From contig NZ_SJZJ01000004.1 of the NCBI RefSeq assembly GCF_004337475.1, positions 62,001 to 126,000 of the forward strand: a stretch of 64,000 bases of DNA, given 5' to 3'. The translations under genes were made by a program, and so were the position numbers. The stretch comes from Nocardioides jejuensis. GTDB taxonomy: Bacteria; Actinomycetota; Actinomycetes; Propionibacteriales; Nocardioidaceae. The notes below the pieces were generated by a model that saw only the letters and a list, made by a program, of their open reading frames with translations, did no database searches and was not told where the DNA came from. How positions within the stretch are numbered: position 1 is the first letter of the stretch; the number at the start of each line of letters is the position of its first letter. Of the stretch, positions 7,503 to 20,950 are shown in pieces.

Positions 7503-10500
7503 TTGGCCGCGCGCAGCTCCGCTGGTAACCCCCGTCGCATCTCCTTCGCGAAGATCACCGAACCTCTCGAGGTCCCGCAGCTCCTCGCCCTCCAGACTGA
7601 CAGTTTCGACTGGCTGGTGGGCAACGAGAAGTGGCAGGCCGTCGTGCAGCGTCGTCTCGACGCTGGCGAGGACGTCTCCACGAAGTCGGGTCTGACCGAG
7701 ATCTTCGAGGAGATCTCCCCGATCGAGGACTTCTCCGAGACGATGTCGCTCTCGTTCGAGAACCCGGTCTTCTACGACCCCAAGTACACCGTGGAGGAGT
7801 GCAAGGAGAAGGACTTCACCTACTCCGCGCCGCTCTACGTCTCGGCTGAGTTCACCAACAACGAGACCGGTGAGATCAAGGGCCAGACCGTCTTCATGGG
7901 CGAGTTCCCGCTCATGACCGACAAGGGCACCTTCGTCATCAACGGCACCGAGCGTGTCGTCGTCTCGCAGCTCGTCCGCTCGCCGGGTGTCTACTTCGAG
8001 CGCACCGCCGACAAGACGTCCGACAAGGACATCTACACGGCCAAGGTCATCCCGTCGCGTGGCGCCTGGCTCGAGTTCGAGATCGACAAGCGCGACATGG
8101 TCGGCGTTCGCCTCGACCGCAAGCGCAAGCAGAACGTCACCGTGCTGCTCAAGGCCCTCGGCTGGACCAACGAGCAGATCCGTGAAGAGTTCGGCCAGTA
8201 CGAGTCGATGATGCTCACCCTGGAGAAGGACAACACCCAGGGCGAGGACGACGCGCTCCTCGACATCTACCGCAAGCTGCGTCCCGGCGAGCCGCCGACG
8301 CGTGAGGCTGCGCAGACGCTGCTGAACAACTACTACTTCAACAGCAAGCGCTACGACCTGGCCAAGGTCGGTCGCTACAAGATCAACAAGAAGCTCGGCG
8401 CGCACGAGGCGTTCGACCAGCAGACGCTGACCATCGACGACATCGTGGCGACCATCCGTTACGTCGTGGCGCTGCACGCCGGCGAGACCGAGCTCCCGAG
8501 CACGAGCGACGCTGCGGACGCCGTCCCGACCCCGGTCGCGGCTGACGACATCGACCACTTCGGCAACCGTCGCATGCGCACGGTCGGCGAGCTCATCCAG
8601 AACCAGCTCCGCACGGGTCTTGCCCGCATGGAGCGCGTGGTCCGTGAGCGGATGACGACGCAGGACGTCGAGGCGATCACGCCGCAGTCCCTGATCAACA
8701 TCCGCCCGGTCGTTGCGGCGCTGAAGGAGTTCTTCGGCACCTCGCAGCTCTCGCAGTTCATGGACCAGACCAACCCGATCGCGGGCCTGACGCACAAGCG
8801 TCGTCTCTCCGCGCTCGGCCCGGGTGGTCTCTCCCGTGACCGCGCCGGCATGGAGGTCCGCGACGTCCACCCGTCGCACTACGGCCGCATGTGCCCGATC
8901 GAGACGCCGGAAGGCCCGAACATCGGTCTGATCGGCTCGCTCGCGTCGTTCGGTCGGATCAACCCGTTCGGCTTCGTCGAGACGCCGTACCGTCGCGTCG
9001 TCAACGGTGTCGTCACGGACCAGATCGACTACCTCACGGCTGACGACGAGGACCGTTACGTCATCGCGCAGGCCAACGCCGTGCTCGACGCCAACGGTGC
9101 CTTCGCCGAGGAGCGCGTGCTCGTCCGTCTGCGTCAGGGTGAGGTCGCCGAGATCCTGCCTGAGGACGTCGACTACATGGACGTCTCGCCGCGCCAGATG
9201 GTGTCGGTCGCGACCGCGCTGATCCCGTTCCTCGAGCACGACGACGCCAACCGTGCCCTCATGGGCGCCAACATGCAGCGTCAGGCCGTCCCGCTCATCA
9301 AGAGCGACAGCCCGATCGTCGGCACCGGCATGGAGTTCCGTGCCGCCGTCGACGCCGGTGACGTTGTTGTCGCTTCCAAGGCCGGTGTCGTCAAGGACGT
9401 CTCTGCCGACCTCGTCGAGGTCATGAACGACGACGGCACGTACTCGTCGTACCGCATGGCGAAGTTCAAGCGCTCCAACCAGGGCACCTGCATCAACCAG
9501 CGCCCGCTGGTGAGCGAGGGTGACCGCCTCGAGGTCGGTTCGCCGATCGCCGACGGTCCCTGCACCGACAACGCCGAGATGGCGCTGGGCTCCAACCTCC
9601 TCGTCGCCTTCATGACGTGGCAGGGTCACAACTACGAGGACGCGATCATCCTGTCGCAGCGCCTCGTCCAGGAGGACGTCCTCACCTCGATCCACATCGA
9701 GGAGCACGAGGTCGACGCCCGTGACACCAAGCTCGGCCCCGAGGAGATCACGCGGGACATCCCGAACGTCTCCGAGGAGGGTCTGGCCGACCTCGACGAG
9801 CGCGGCATCATCCGCATCGGCGCCGAGGTCACCACCGGTGACATCCTCGTCGGCAAGGTCACGCCCAAGGGCGAGACCGAGCTGACCCCGGAGGAGCGCC
9901 TGCTCCGCGCGATCTTCGGTGAGAAGGCGCGCGAGGTCCGCGACACCTCGATGAAGGTTCCGCACGGTGAGTCCGGCACGGTCATCGGCGTTCGCGTCTT
10001 CGACCGTGAGGACGGCGACGAGCTGCCGCCGGGCGTCAACCAGCTGGTCCGTGTCTACGTGGCCCAGAAGCGCAAGATCTCCGTGGGTGACAAGCTCGCC
10101 GGCCGTCACGGCAACAAGGGCGTCATCGCGAAGATCCTGCCGGTCGAGGACATGCCGTTCATGGAGGACGGCACCCCGGTCGACGTGATCCTCAACCCGC
10201 TCGGTGTTCCGCGTCGTATGAACATCGGCCAGATCCTCGAGCTCCACCTCGGTTGGCTCGGCAAGCAGGGTTGGCACATCGACGCCGACCTGCGGGACGA
10301 GGAGTGGGCCAAGCGGCTCATCGAGATCGGTGCCGACGAGGCTGCCCCGGGCACGAAGGTCGCCACGCCGGTCTTCGACGGTGCGCGCGAGGACGAGATC
10401 ATCGGCCTGCTCGGCCAGACCACCCCGACCCGTGACGGCGTTCGCCTGATCGACGGCACCGGCAAGGCCCGGCTGTTCGACGGTCGCTCCGGCGAGCCGT

Positions 10501-10976
10501 TCCCGGAGCCGGTCTCGGTCGGTTACAAGTACATCCTCAAGCTGCACCACCTCGTGGACGACAAGATCCACGCCCGCAGCACGGGTCCGTACTCGATGAT
10601 CACCCAGCAGCCGCTCGGCGGTAAGGCCCAGTTCGGTGGCCAGCGCTTCGGTGAGATGGAGGTCTGGGCGATGGAGGCGTACGGCGCCGCCTACGCCCTC
10701 CAGGAGCTCCTCACCATCAAGTCCGATGACGTCCCGGGCCGCGTGAAGGTCTACGAGGCGATCGTGAAGGGCGAGAACATCCCCGACTCGGGTATCCCGG
10801 AGTCGTTCAAGGTTCTCGTCAAGGAGATGCAGTCGCTCTGCCTCAACGTGGAGGTCCTCTCGCAGGACGGCTCCATGATCGAGCTGCGCGACGCGGACGA
10901 GGACGTGTTCCGGGCCGCGGAGGAGCTGGGCATCGACCTGTCCCGCCGCGAGAACCCGAGCGTCGAAGAAGTCTGA
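7503..10976 (+). CDS. rpoB: DNA-directed RNA polymerase subunit beta
   Basis: 1157 residues from a TTG start. The TTG is preferred to an in-frame ATG at 7425 because AGAAGGA lies 6 nt before it and actinobacterial RpoB proteins begin with a similar LAxSR segment. The core is typical: [20 protein letters not shown] near the start, the rifampicin-pocket segment encoded at about 8740-8835, and the C-terminal [24 protein letters not shown]. In the rifampicin pocket the residues matching E. coli D516, H526 and S531 are all wild type; the residue matching N518 is Thr. It is transcribed ahead of rpoC. Confidence 0.98.
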   Translation: MAARSSAGNPRRISFAKITEPLEVPQLLALQTDSFDWLVGNEKWQAVVQRRLDAGEDVSTKSGLTEIFEEISPIEDFSETMSLSFENPVFYDPKYTVEECKEKDFTYSAPLYVSAEFTNNETGEIKGQTVFMGEFPLMTDKGTFVINGTERVVVSQLVRSPGVYFERTADKTSDKDIYTAKVIPSRGAWLEFEIDKRDMVGVRLDRKRKQNVTVLLKALGWTNEQIREEFGQYESMMLTLEKDNTQGEDDALLDIYRKLRPGEPPTREAAQTLLNNYYFNSKRYDLAKVGRYKINKKLGAHEAFDQQTLTIDDIVATIRYVVALHAGETELPSTSDAADAVPTPVAADDIDHFGNRRMRTVGELIQNQLRTGLARMERVVRERMTTQDVEAITPQSLINIRPVVAALKEFFGTSQLSQFMDQTNPIAGLTHKRRLSALGPGGLSRDRAGMEVRDVHPSHYGRMCPIETPEGPNIGLIGSLASFGRINPFGFVETPYRRVVNGVVTDQIDYLTADDEDRYVIAQANAVLDANGAFAEERVLVRLRQGEVAEILPEDVDYMDVSPRQMVSVATALIPFLEHDDANRALMGANMQRQAVPLIKSDSPIVGTGMEFRAAVDAGDVVVASKAGVVKDVSADLVEVMNDDGTYSSYRMAKFKRSNQGTCINQRPLVSEGDRLEVGSPIADGPCTDNAEMALGSNLLVAFMTWQGHNYEDAIILSQRLVQEDVLTSIHIEEHEVDARDTKLGPEEITRDIPNVSEEGLADLDERGIIRIGAEVTTGDILVGKVTPKGETELTPEERLLRAIFGEKAREVRDTSMKVPHGESGTVIGVRVFDREDGDELPPGVNQLVRVYVAQKRKISVGDKLAGRHGNKGVIAKILPVEDMPFMEDGTPVDVILNPLGVPRRMNIGQILELHLGWLGKQGWHIDADLRDEEWAKRLIEIGADEAAPGTKVATPVFDGAREDEIIGLLGQTTPTRDGVRLIDGTGKARLFDGRSGEPFPEPVSVGYKYILKLHHLVDDKIHARSTGPYSMITQQPLGGKAQFGGQRFGEMEVWAMEAYGAAYALQELLTIKSDDVPGRVKVYEAIVKGENIPDSGIPESFKVLVKEMQSLCLNVEVLSQDGSMIELRDADEDVFRAAEELGIDLSRRENPSVEEV

Positions 10977-10986
10977 GCGTGACGGT

Positions 10987-11015
10987 GGTACGCCGGCCTG
11001 ACCGGTCGGCGTACC
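10987..11015 (+). other. Hairpin between rpoB and rpoC
   Basis: GGTACGCCG (10987-10995) pairs perfectly with CGGCGTACC (11007-11015); the inner bases GCC/GGT can extend the stem. A T-rich run (CATCTTTTTTCTTC) begins about 20 nt later. The gap between hairpin and T-run argues against a simple terminator; processing or partial attenuation between the two polymerase genes is possible. Confidence 0.6.
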
Positions 11016-11071
11016 GCCTCCCTCGGTCCATCATCTTTTTTCTTCAGAACTAACGAAGGACAGCAGCCAAA

Positions 11072-14926
<3,855 letters not shown>

Positions 14927-14932
14927 GTCAGA

Positions 14933-14976
14933 CCGAAGGCCCCGGCCGCGCCTCGTGCGCGGACCGGGGCCTTCGG
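14933..14976 (+). terminator. Terminator after rpoC
   Basis: A 13-bp perfect inverted repeat, CCGAAGGCCCCGG (14933-14945) and CCGGGGCCTTCGG (14964-14976), starts 6 nt after the rpoC stop. It is followed by GCATTTCGGG. The position fits an intrinsic terminator of the rpoB-rpoC unit, with the weak T-tract usual for actinobacteria. Confidence 0.8.
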
Positions 14977-15006
14977 GCATTTCGGGTGCAACCGGGCGTC
15001 GTTCCC

Positions 15007-15525
15007 ATGCGTCGTACAAGCATGACCAGGATTTCCGCTCTCGTGATCGCCGCCCTCGCGGCGACCGGCGTGGCCGTCGTGCCCGCCGCCACCACGGCCG
15101 CCGCGTCAGTGCCGGCCTGCCACGCCGCCGATGTCGCCGTCCACTACCGGGCCACGGACAGCGGTGCCGGTCACCGCTACGGGCGGATCGTCATGAAGAA
15201 CACCAGCACCCACGCCTGTACGTCGGGCGGTTTCGGCGGGCTCTCGTACGTCGGGGACGGTGACGGGACACAGATCGGCGCAGCCGCCGACCGCGAGGGC
15301 ACCTGGCAAGCGTTCACGCTGCAGCCCGGGCAGCGCGCCTACAGCCCTGTCGACGAGGTGGTGGCGCAGAACTACCCGAAGGCGACGTGCCGTCCGGCCG
15401 CTGTGGACGGCTTCCGGGTCTACATCCCGAACGCGACACGATCGAAGTTCGTGGCGCACGCGACCACCGGGTGCCGCAACGCCGCGGTGCACCTGATCTC
15501 GCACAAGGCCTTCCGCCGCTTCTGA
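15007..15525 (+). CDS. Secreted DUF4232-type protein
   Basis: 172 residues. A signal peptide (about 1-36, ending in TTAAASVPA) precedes a single compact domain with four cysteines. The pattern NTSTHACTSGGFGG, TLQPGQRAY and TCRPAAVDGFRVYIP fits the DUF4232 family of small exported beta-rich proteins of unknown function in actinobacteria. The start is ATG at 15007; a second ATG five codons later would also give an intact signal peptide. It stands alone between the rpoC terminator and a convergent gene. Confidence 0.75.
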   Translation: MRRTSMTRISALVIAALAATGVAVVPAATTAAASVPACHAADVAVHYRATDSGAGHRYGRIVMKNTSTHACTSGGFGGLSYVGDGDGTQIGAAADREGTWQAFTLQPGQRAYSPVDEVVAQNYPKATCRPAAVDGFRVYIPNATRSKFVAHATTGCRNAAVHLISHKAFRRF

Positions 15526-15547
15526 GGCGTCGGGCCGGGGGAGTGCG

Positions 15548-16054
15548 TCAGGGGGCCTGCAGCGCCTCGCGAAGCGAGACGGCGGATCCTCGTGCCCCGA
15601 GAGCCGCCTGCACCTTCTGCAGCTGGGTGGCGTTGGGGACGACGTGGACCCAGATCAGCAGCTCGGTGAGGACGGCGCCGACGAGGATGACCGCGATGCC
15701 GCCCTGGCTGATCACGAACGCCAGCACGATGGAGACGATCAGCACCGCGTCGACGAGCGAGAAGCGGAGCATCGTCAGCACCTGGAAGCGCGCTGCGGCG
15801 GTAGTGCGCGCCTCGTCAGCGGGAAGCGCCGGGTCGAGGGCCTCGGTGCGGTAGCCGATGGCGGACACGAGCAGGACCGCGACGCCAGCCAGGGCCAGCG
15901 GCGCCGCGAGGGCCCAGAGCGGTGGCTCGAAGCGGTGCGCCTGCGATCCCAGCACCATCCAGAGCGCGAGGAGGACGAACGCCGGAGCGGCCGCGAGGCT
16001 AAGGGAGAGGATCCGGAGCGACTGCCACGTGGCCGTGGACGAGGGGTTCGGCAT
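15548..16054 (-). CDS. Small integral membrane protein, function unknown
   Basis: 168 residues with four hydrophobic segments: LSLAAAPAFVLLALWMVLG, LWALAAPLALAGVAVLLVSAIGY, LVDAVLIVSIVLAFVI and GGIAVILVGAVLTELLIWVHV. The ATG start follows from the first residue that gives a normal N-terminus; the longer reading frame runs into the divergent gene. No family motif is recognised. It is divergent from the acyltransferase gene and convergent with the DUF4232 gene. Confidence 0.7.
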   Translation of the reverse strand: MPNPSSTATWQSLRILSLSLAAAPAFVLLALWMVLGSQAHRFEPPLWALAAPLALAGVAVLLVSAIGYRTEALDPALPADEARTTAAARFQVLTMLRFSLVDAVLIVSIVLAFVISQGGIAVILVGAVLTELLIWVHVVPNATQLQKVQAALGARGSAVSLREALQAP

Positions 16055-16132
16055 GGTGCCAGTCTGGCGTGTGACCGGTCTCCCGTCGGCTCTGTCCGGG
16101 CCGTGTCTGCGTGATCGGCTACGGTCGTGGCG

Positions 16133-17164
16133 ATGACTCGGGATCCATGGCTCGACAACCTGAAGATGACGCTGGTGACGCTGGTGGTCATCGGGCACGC
16201 CCTGACGATGATGCCCAAGGAGCCGATCACCGAGCGGATCTACGACTTCGTCTACTACTGGCACATGCCGGCGTTCGTGCTGGTCAGCGGCTATCTCTCG
16301 CGGAGCTTCACGTGGTCGCGCAAGAACCTGACCAACCTGGTCACCGGCATCGCGCTGCCGTACGTGATCTTCGAGGGGCTGCTGGCGCTGTTCCGGATCA
16401 AGGTGGGGCACGAGACCGGCATCCACGACGTCTGGCTCAACCCGCACTGGCCGATGTGGTACCTCGCGGCACTCTTCCAGTGGCGGTTGATCACGCCGAT
16501 TCTGAAGCGGCACTGGATCGCGTTGCCGCTGAGCGTCGTGGCGTCGCTGTGGTTCGGCACCGAGGGGTCGGCGTTCTTCGACCTCAACCGGACGATCGGG
16601 ATGCTCCCGTTCTTCACCATCGGCCTCTACCTCCACGACGCCCACCCGAAGGTGCTCGAGTTCCTCCGGCGCAGCCACGGCCGTGAGGTCGGGGCAGGTC
16701 TGCTGGTCGGCATCTTCGTGCTCGCCGCCTGGACCGATGACTGGACCTCGACGAGCTGGCTCTACTACTCCGACGCGTACGCCGACTTCGGCGTCTCCCC
16801 GACGGAGGGGATCTGGATCCGCGCCGGTCTGCTCCTGATCGCGACGGCCGGTGCGTTCGGCATCCTGATGGTGGTGCCGCGGCAGGACTCGTGGTTCGCC
16901 CGGATGGGCTCCGCGTCGCTCGTGGTCTATCTCTTCCACGGCTTCGTCGTCCGGGCCGCGATGTACGCCGGGTACCCCGAGTGGGCGCACGAGCATGGCG
17001 CGTGGACGATGTGGCCGACGATCCTCGGCGCCATCGCTCTCTCGCTGCTCCTCGCGTCGCGGCCGGTCGCAGGCCGGCTGATCTGGATCGCAGACCCCGT
17101 GGGTTCGTGGCGCCGCCACCTGCGCGCGCGGCGCGCCGACGTCGATGCAGCCCCAGCGGCCTAG
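16133..17164 (+). CDS. Acyltransferase family 3 membrane protein
   Basis: 343 residues with about ten hydrophobic segments. The N-terminus (RDPWLDNLKMTLVTLVVIGHAL) and YYWHMPAFVLVSGYLSR match the acyltransferase-3 / fucose 4-O-acetylase-like group, which move acyl groups onto sugars or lipids at the membrane. The conserved His is in VVIGHAL (about residue 23). A GTG two codons upstream is an alternative start; neither has a strong RBS. The acceptor cannot be told from the sequence. Confidence 0.8.
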   Translation: MTRDPWLDNLKMTLVTLVVIGHALTMMPKEPITERIYDFVYYWHMPAFVLVSGYLSRSFTWSRKNLTNLVTGIALPYVIFEGLLALFRIKVGHETGIHDVWLNPHWPMWYLAALFQWRLITPILKRHWIALPLSVVASLWFGTEGSAFFDLNRTIGMLPFFTIGLYLHDAHPKVLEFLRRSHGREVGAGLLVGIFVLAAWTDDWTSTSWLYYSDAYADFGVSPTEGIWIRAGLLLIATAGAFGILMVVPRQDSWFARMGSASLVVYLFHGFVVRAAMYAGYPEWAHEHGAWTMWPTILGAIALSLLLASRPVAGRLIWIADPVGSWRRHLRARRADVDAAPAA

Positions 17165-17174
17165 GATCGGGGCC

Positions 17175-18059
17175 ATGGGACGACTGCCGCAGCGCCAGCG
17201 CGTCGCCGCGTACGCCGTGATCATCCGGGACGGCCGGATCCTGCTGTCGCGTCTCGCTGCCCGGGTGACGAAGGACGAGCTCTGGACCCTGCCCGGAGGC
17301 GGGATCGAGCACGGCGAGGATCCCCGGGACGCGGTGATCCGCGAGATCGTGGAGGAGACCGGCCTGACCGCGACGGTCTCCCGCGAGGCGCGGGTCTACT
17401 CCATGCACAACCGGCGCGCGCGTTTCGGCAAGGGCAACGCCGACTACCACGCGCTGCGGATCGTCTTCGAGGGCTGGGTGGCCGCTGACGCACCGAGCCC
17501 GCGCGTGGTCGAGGTCGACGGCTCCACGGACGAGGCAGCCTGGCTGCCTCTCGCGGACGTGCTGTCCGGCGCCGTGCCGACGACCTCCCTTGTCCTCGAG
17601 GCGCTGCGCGATCACGAGCACAACCGCCACCAGCGCGTCGCGGCGTACGCGGTCATCCGTCGGGGTGGCGAGGTCCTCCTGACCCGGTTGTCCGGGAAGG
17701 CGCACCTGCCGGGCGTCTGGACGTTGCCGGGTGGCGGCATCGAGCACGGGGAGCGCCCCGCTGTCGGTCTGGCGCGTGAGGTCGCGGAGGAGTGCGGTGT
17801 CGCCTGCGACGTCGGCGCCCTGCTCGACGTGCACGACGTGCACCTCGTCGGCACGGCGCCCGACGGTCGGACGCAGGACTACCACGGGGTCCACCTGATC
17901 TATGCGGGCACGGTGGGGCCCGACGCCGTCCCGCGTGTGGTCGAGGTCGACGGCACCACCGACGCGGTCGAGTGGGTCGCCGTCGCGGACGTGACCGAGG
18001 GACGCCGCGAGGTGCTCGACGTCGTACGCCACGCGCTGAGCCTGGCCGTCACGGGCTGA
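17175..18059 (+). CDS. Tandem Nudix hydrolase (two domains)
   Basis: 294 residues made of two homologous Nudix domains. Each begins QRVAAYAVI and each has a full Nudix box: GGIEHGEDPRDAVIREIVEE in the first half and GGIEHGERPAVGLAREVAEE in the second, so both sites keep the Gx5Ex7REUxEE metal ligands. Each half ends in a related VVEVDGxTDxxxW segment. This indicates an internal duplication with neither copy lost. Nudix enzymes cleave nucleoside diphosphates linked to another group; the substrate is unknown. Its stop overlaps the next ATG (TGATG). Confidence 0.88.
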   Translation: MGRLPQRQRVAAYAVIIRDGRILLSRLAARVTKDELWTLPGGGIEHGEDPRDAVIREIVEETGLTATVSREARVYSMHNRRARFGKGNADYHALRIVFEGWVAADAPSPRVVEVDGSTDEAAWLPLADVLSGAVPTTSLVLEALRDHEHNRHQRVAAYAVIRRGGEVLLTRLSGKAHLPGVWTLPGGGIEHGERPAVGLAREVAEECGVACDVGALLDVHDVHLVGTAPDGRTQDYHGVHLIYAGTVGPDAVPRVVEVDGTTDAVEWVAVADVTEGRREVLDVVRHALSLAVTG

Positions 18060-20860
18060 TGGCCGACGCGCGGGAGCTCGTCGCCGCGCTCCGGCGCGCG
18101 GGAGTCGCAGGCGCCTCGGCGTCGGTGCTCGACCGTGCGCTCTACGCCTCCGACGCCTCGCTCTACCGGGTGGTGCCCGAGGCGGTGGCGAAGCCGCGCT
18201 CGCGCGAGGAGCTCCTGGCCTGTCTGGGGGTGGCGCGCGAGGTCGGCGTGCCGCTGACGATGCGCGGAGCGGGTACGTCGATCGCAGGCAACGCCGTGGG
18301 CCACGGGCTGGTGGTCGACACCTCGCGCCTGGACAGGGTGCTGGCGATCTCTCCGGAGCAACGGACCGCTGTCGTCGAGCCCGGCGTCGTGCACGCATCG
18401 CTCCAGGCGGCTGCCGCCCTGCACGGGCTGCGGTTCGGGCCGGACCCGTCGACGCACAGCCGCTGCACGATCGGCGGCATGGTCGGCAACAACGCCTGCG
18501 GCTCGCGGGCGCTGGGCTTCGGGCGAACGTCGGACAACGTCTCCGGGCTGGAGGCGGCCTTCGGCAACGGCTCGGTCGAGACGCTGGGGGAGGGGGCGGC
18601 TGGTGCGACGGCCGCTCGCCTGGCCGAGCTGGGCGCCGCGTCGCTCGGGCCGATCCGGACGCAGTTCGGGCACTTCGCGCGGCAGGGGAGCGGCTACGCG
18701 CTGGAGCACCTGCTGCCCGAGCGACTGGCTCCGCACCGGCTGCTGGTCGGGTCGGAGGGCACGCTCGGCGTCGTCCTCTCCGCGACCGTGTCGCTCGTCG
18801 AGGAGCCGGCCGCGCGGGCCGTGCTGCTGATCGGCTACCCGACCATGGCGGAGGCCGCGGACGCCGTGCCGGCGGTGCTGGCGTCCTCGGACGGCTTCCT
18901 CGCACTCGAAGGCCTCGACGCGCGCATCGTCGACGTCGTCCGGGTCCGCGGCGGCGCCGTGCCCGAGATGCCGCGAGGGGGCGGATGGCTCATGGCCGAG
19001 CTGACCGCTGCTTCCGCCGACGAGGCGGTCGCGCGGGCCACGCGGGTCGCCGCGACCGCGGGCGGGCTCGGCCACCGGATCGTGACCGACCACGCCGAGC
19101 AGCTGCGGTTGTGGCAGATCCGCGAGGACGGCGCCGGGCTGGCCGGACGCTCGCTCGGGCGCCCGGCGTACTCGGGATGGGAGGACGCCGCGGTCCCGCC
19201 GGAGAGGCTGGGTGCCTGGCTGCGTCAGTTCGACGAGCTGCTGGTGGCGCACGGCCTGCAGGGTGTGCCGTACGGGCACTTCGGCGACGGCTGCGTGCAC
19301 GCGCGGATCGACTTCACCTTCGACGACGGCGGGGCGCGCTTCCGGAGCTTCCTGACCGAGGCGGCGACGGCCGTGGCCGCGCTCGGCGGGTCGCTCTCGG
19401 GTGAGCACGGCGACGGCCGGGCGCGGTCGGAGCTCCTGCCACTGATGTACGACGATGCCGCGCTCGCGCTGTTTGCGCAGGTCAAGCGGATCTGCGACCC
19501 CGACAACCTGCTCAACCCCGGCGTCCTGGTCGACCCGGCCCCGCTCGACGCGGACCTGCGACCGGCCCGGTCCGTGGCGCCGGTCCGGACCCGGCTGCAG
19601 CTCGGAGAGACGCTGGGGGAGGCGGCGCATCGCTGCACCGGCGTCGGGAAGTGCGTCGCCCCCGCAGCCGGCGGCGTCATGTGCCCGTCGTGGCGGGCGA
19701 CGCGCGACGAGAAGGACTCCACCCGCGGTCGGGCCCGGGTGCTGCAGGAAGCCCTCGACGGATCCCTCGTCGCCGGCCTCGATGACCCGGCCGTCCACGA
19801 GGCGCTCGACCTCTGCCTGGCCTGCAAGGGCTGCAGCAGCGACTGTCCCGCCGGCGTCGACATGGCGGCGTACAAGGTGGAGGCGCTCCAGCAGCAGTAC
19901 GCCGGATGGCGCACCGCACGCCGTCCGCGCGAGCACCGCACCCTCGGGTGGCTCCCGCGGTGGGCGCGTCTGACGCCACCGGTGCTCGCCAACCGGGTGC
20001 TCGACCGGCCGGTGCTCGGCCGGCTCGTCGCCCGGGCCGCCGGTGTGGATACACGACGCTCGCTGCCCCGGTTTGCGGCGACGAGACTCCGCGATCTCGT
20101 CGAAACCCGGGTCTCGACGCGCCACAACCCGGGTCTCGAGGCGGCAAAACCCGGGTCTCGGCGGGTGTGGATCTGGGCGGACACGTTCACGGACCGGTTC
20201 ACCCCGGAGGCAGGCCTCGCCGCTCTCCGCCTTCTCGACGACGCTGGTCTCGACGCGCGGGTGATCCCGGCCGATGCCTGTTGTGGCCTCACCTGGCTGG
20301 CGACCGGCCAGGTCGACGGCGCCCGCCGCGCGATCGCGCGAGCTGTCGAGCGGCTGCACCCCTACGTGACCAGCGGGGTGCCCGTGATCGGGCTCGAGCC
20401 GAGCTGTCTGGCCACCCTCCGCGACGACGCGGAGCGGGTCGTGCCGGGAGAGCGGACCACTGCCGTCGCCCACGGGATCAGCACGCTCGCCGAGCTGCTC
20501 GCGACCCTCGAAGGCTGGCGACCGCGGGACCTGACCGGCGTCGAGATCGTTGCCCAGCCGCACTGCCACCACAGCTCGGTGCTGGGCTGGTCCGCCGACG
20601 AGGCCCTGCTCCGGCAGGCCGGTGCGACCGTCACCCGGGTCGACGGCTGCTGCGGCCTGGCCGGCAGCTTCGGCGTGACGCCGGAGCACCACGACGTGAG
20701 CGTCGCGATCGCGGAGACGGGGTTGTTGCCGGCGGTCCGCGCGGCGGGACCGGGCGCCGTCGTGCTGGCTGACGGGTTCTCCTGTCGCTACCAGCTCGAC
20801 GACCTCGCGGGGGTCCGTGCGCTGCACCTCGCGGAGCTGCTCGCCGGCCAGAACCCGTGA
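18059..20860 (+). CDS. FAD-linked oxidase / Fe-S oxidoreductase fusion
   Basis: 933 residues. An N-terminal FAD-binding PCMH domain (MRGAGTSIAGNAVG; GGMVGNNACGSRALGFGR) is followed by an FAD-oxidase C domain with a HGDGRAR segment. Then comes a GlpC-like Fe-S half with CTGVGKC, CLACKGCSSDCP, and two CCG-type motifs (ADACCGLTW, VDGCCGLAG). This is the layout of YdiJ-like D-2-hydroxyacid dehydrogenases that pass electrons to a quinone. The start is the ATG overlapping the Nudix stop. About residues 682-701 are encoded by three 22-bp repeats that lie in frame between the two Fe-S motifs groups, and the stop codon lies in a degenerate repeat copy. Confidence 0.85.
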   Translation: MADARELVAALRRAGVAGASASVLDRALYASDASLYRVVPEAVAKPRSREELLACLGVAREVGVPLTMRGAGTSIAGNAVGHGLVVDTSRLDRVLAISPEQRTAVVEPGVVHASLQAAAALHGLRFGPDPSTHSRCTIGGMVGNNACGSRALGFGRTSDNVSGLEAAFGNGSVETLGEGAAGATAARLAELGAASLGPIRTQFGHFARQGSGYALEHLLPERLAPHRLLVGSEGTLGVVLSATVSLVEEPAARAVLLIGYPTMAEAADAVPAVLASSDGFLALEGLDARIVDVVRVRGGAVPEMPRGGGWLMAELTAASADEAVARATRVAATAGGLGHRIVTDHAEQLRLWQIREDGAGLAGRSLGRPAYSGWEDAAVPPERLGAWLRQFDELLVAHGLQGVPYGHFGDGCVHARIDFTFDDGGARFRSFLTEAATAVAALGGSLSGEHGDGRARSELLPLMYDDAALALFAQVKRICDPDNLLNPGVLVDPAPLDADLRPARSVAPVRTRLQLGETLGEAAHRCTGVGKCVAPAAGGVMCPSWRATRDEKDSTRGRARVLQEALDGSLVAGLDDPAVHEALDLCLACKGCSSDCPAGVDMAAYKVEALQQQYAGWRTARRPREHRTLGWLPRWARLTPPVLANRVLDRPVLGRLVARAAGVDTRRSLPRFAATRLRDLVETRVSTRHNPGLEAAKPGSRRVWIWADTFTDRFTPEAGLAALRLLDDAGLDARVIPADACCGLTWLATGQVDGARRAIARAVERLHPYVTSGVPVIGLEPSCLATLRDDAERVVPGERTTAVAHGISTLAELLATLEGWRPRDLTGVEIVAQPHCHHSSVLGWSADEALLRQAGATVTRVDGCCGLAGSFGVTPEHHDVSVAIAETGLLPAVRAAGPGAVVLADGFSCRYQLDDLAGVRALHLAELLAGQNP
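20103..20158. repeat. 22-bp palindromic repeat array A (inside a CDS)
   Basis: Three copies of a near-palindrome: AAACCCGGGTCT at 20103, CAACCCGGGTCT at 20125 and AAACCCGGGTCT at 20147, each starting 22 bp after the last. Linkers are about 10 bp (CGACGCGCCA-like). It lies in frame in the FAD/Fe-S oxidase gene. Three 22-bp units add 66 bp, which keeps the reading frame. Confidence 0.9.
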
Positions 20861-20928
20861 CTCGACGCGCCAAAACCCGGGTTTCGACGCGCCAAAACCC
20901 GGGTTTCGGGGCGCGAAAACCCGGGTCT
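20851..20928. repeat. 22-bp palindromic repeat array B
   Basis: Perfect AAACCCGGGTTT at 20873 and 20895 and AAACCCGGGTCT at 20917, at an exact 22-bp period. A decayed unit GAACCCGTGACT at 20851 is in phase with them, and its TGA (20858-20860) is the stop codon of the oxidase gene. Linkers are CGACGCGCCA and CGGGGCGCGA. It fills the space before a 28-residue membrane peptide gene. Confidence 0.9.
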
Positions 20929-20950
20929 CGGCGGGCAATAGGATGAGCGC

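Noticed and set aside
7488..10571. A 1027-codon open frame on the minus strand across rpoB
   Set aside because: It is the mirror of rpoB in a GC-rich genome: the composition is unlike a real protein (runs of Arg, Asp and Val), and no family is seen.
20103..20158. Reading the arrays as CRISPR
   Set aside because: The spacing leaves only about 10 bp between cores, the linkers are similar to each other, there are only three units, and no cas gene is near.
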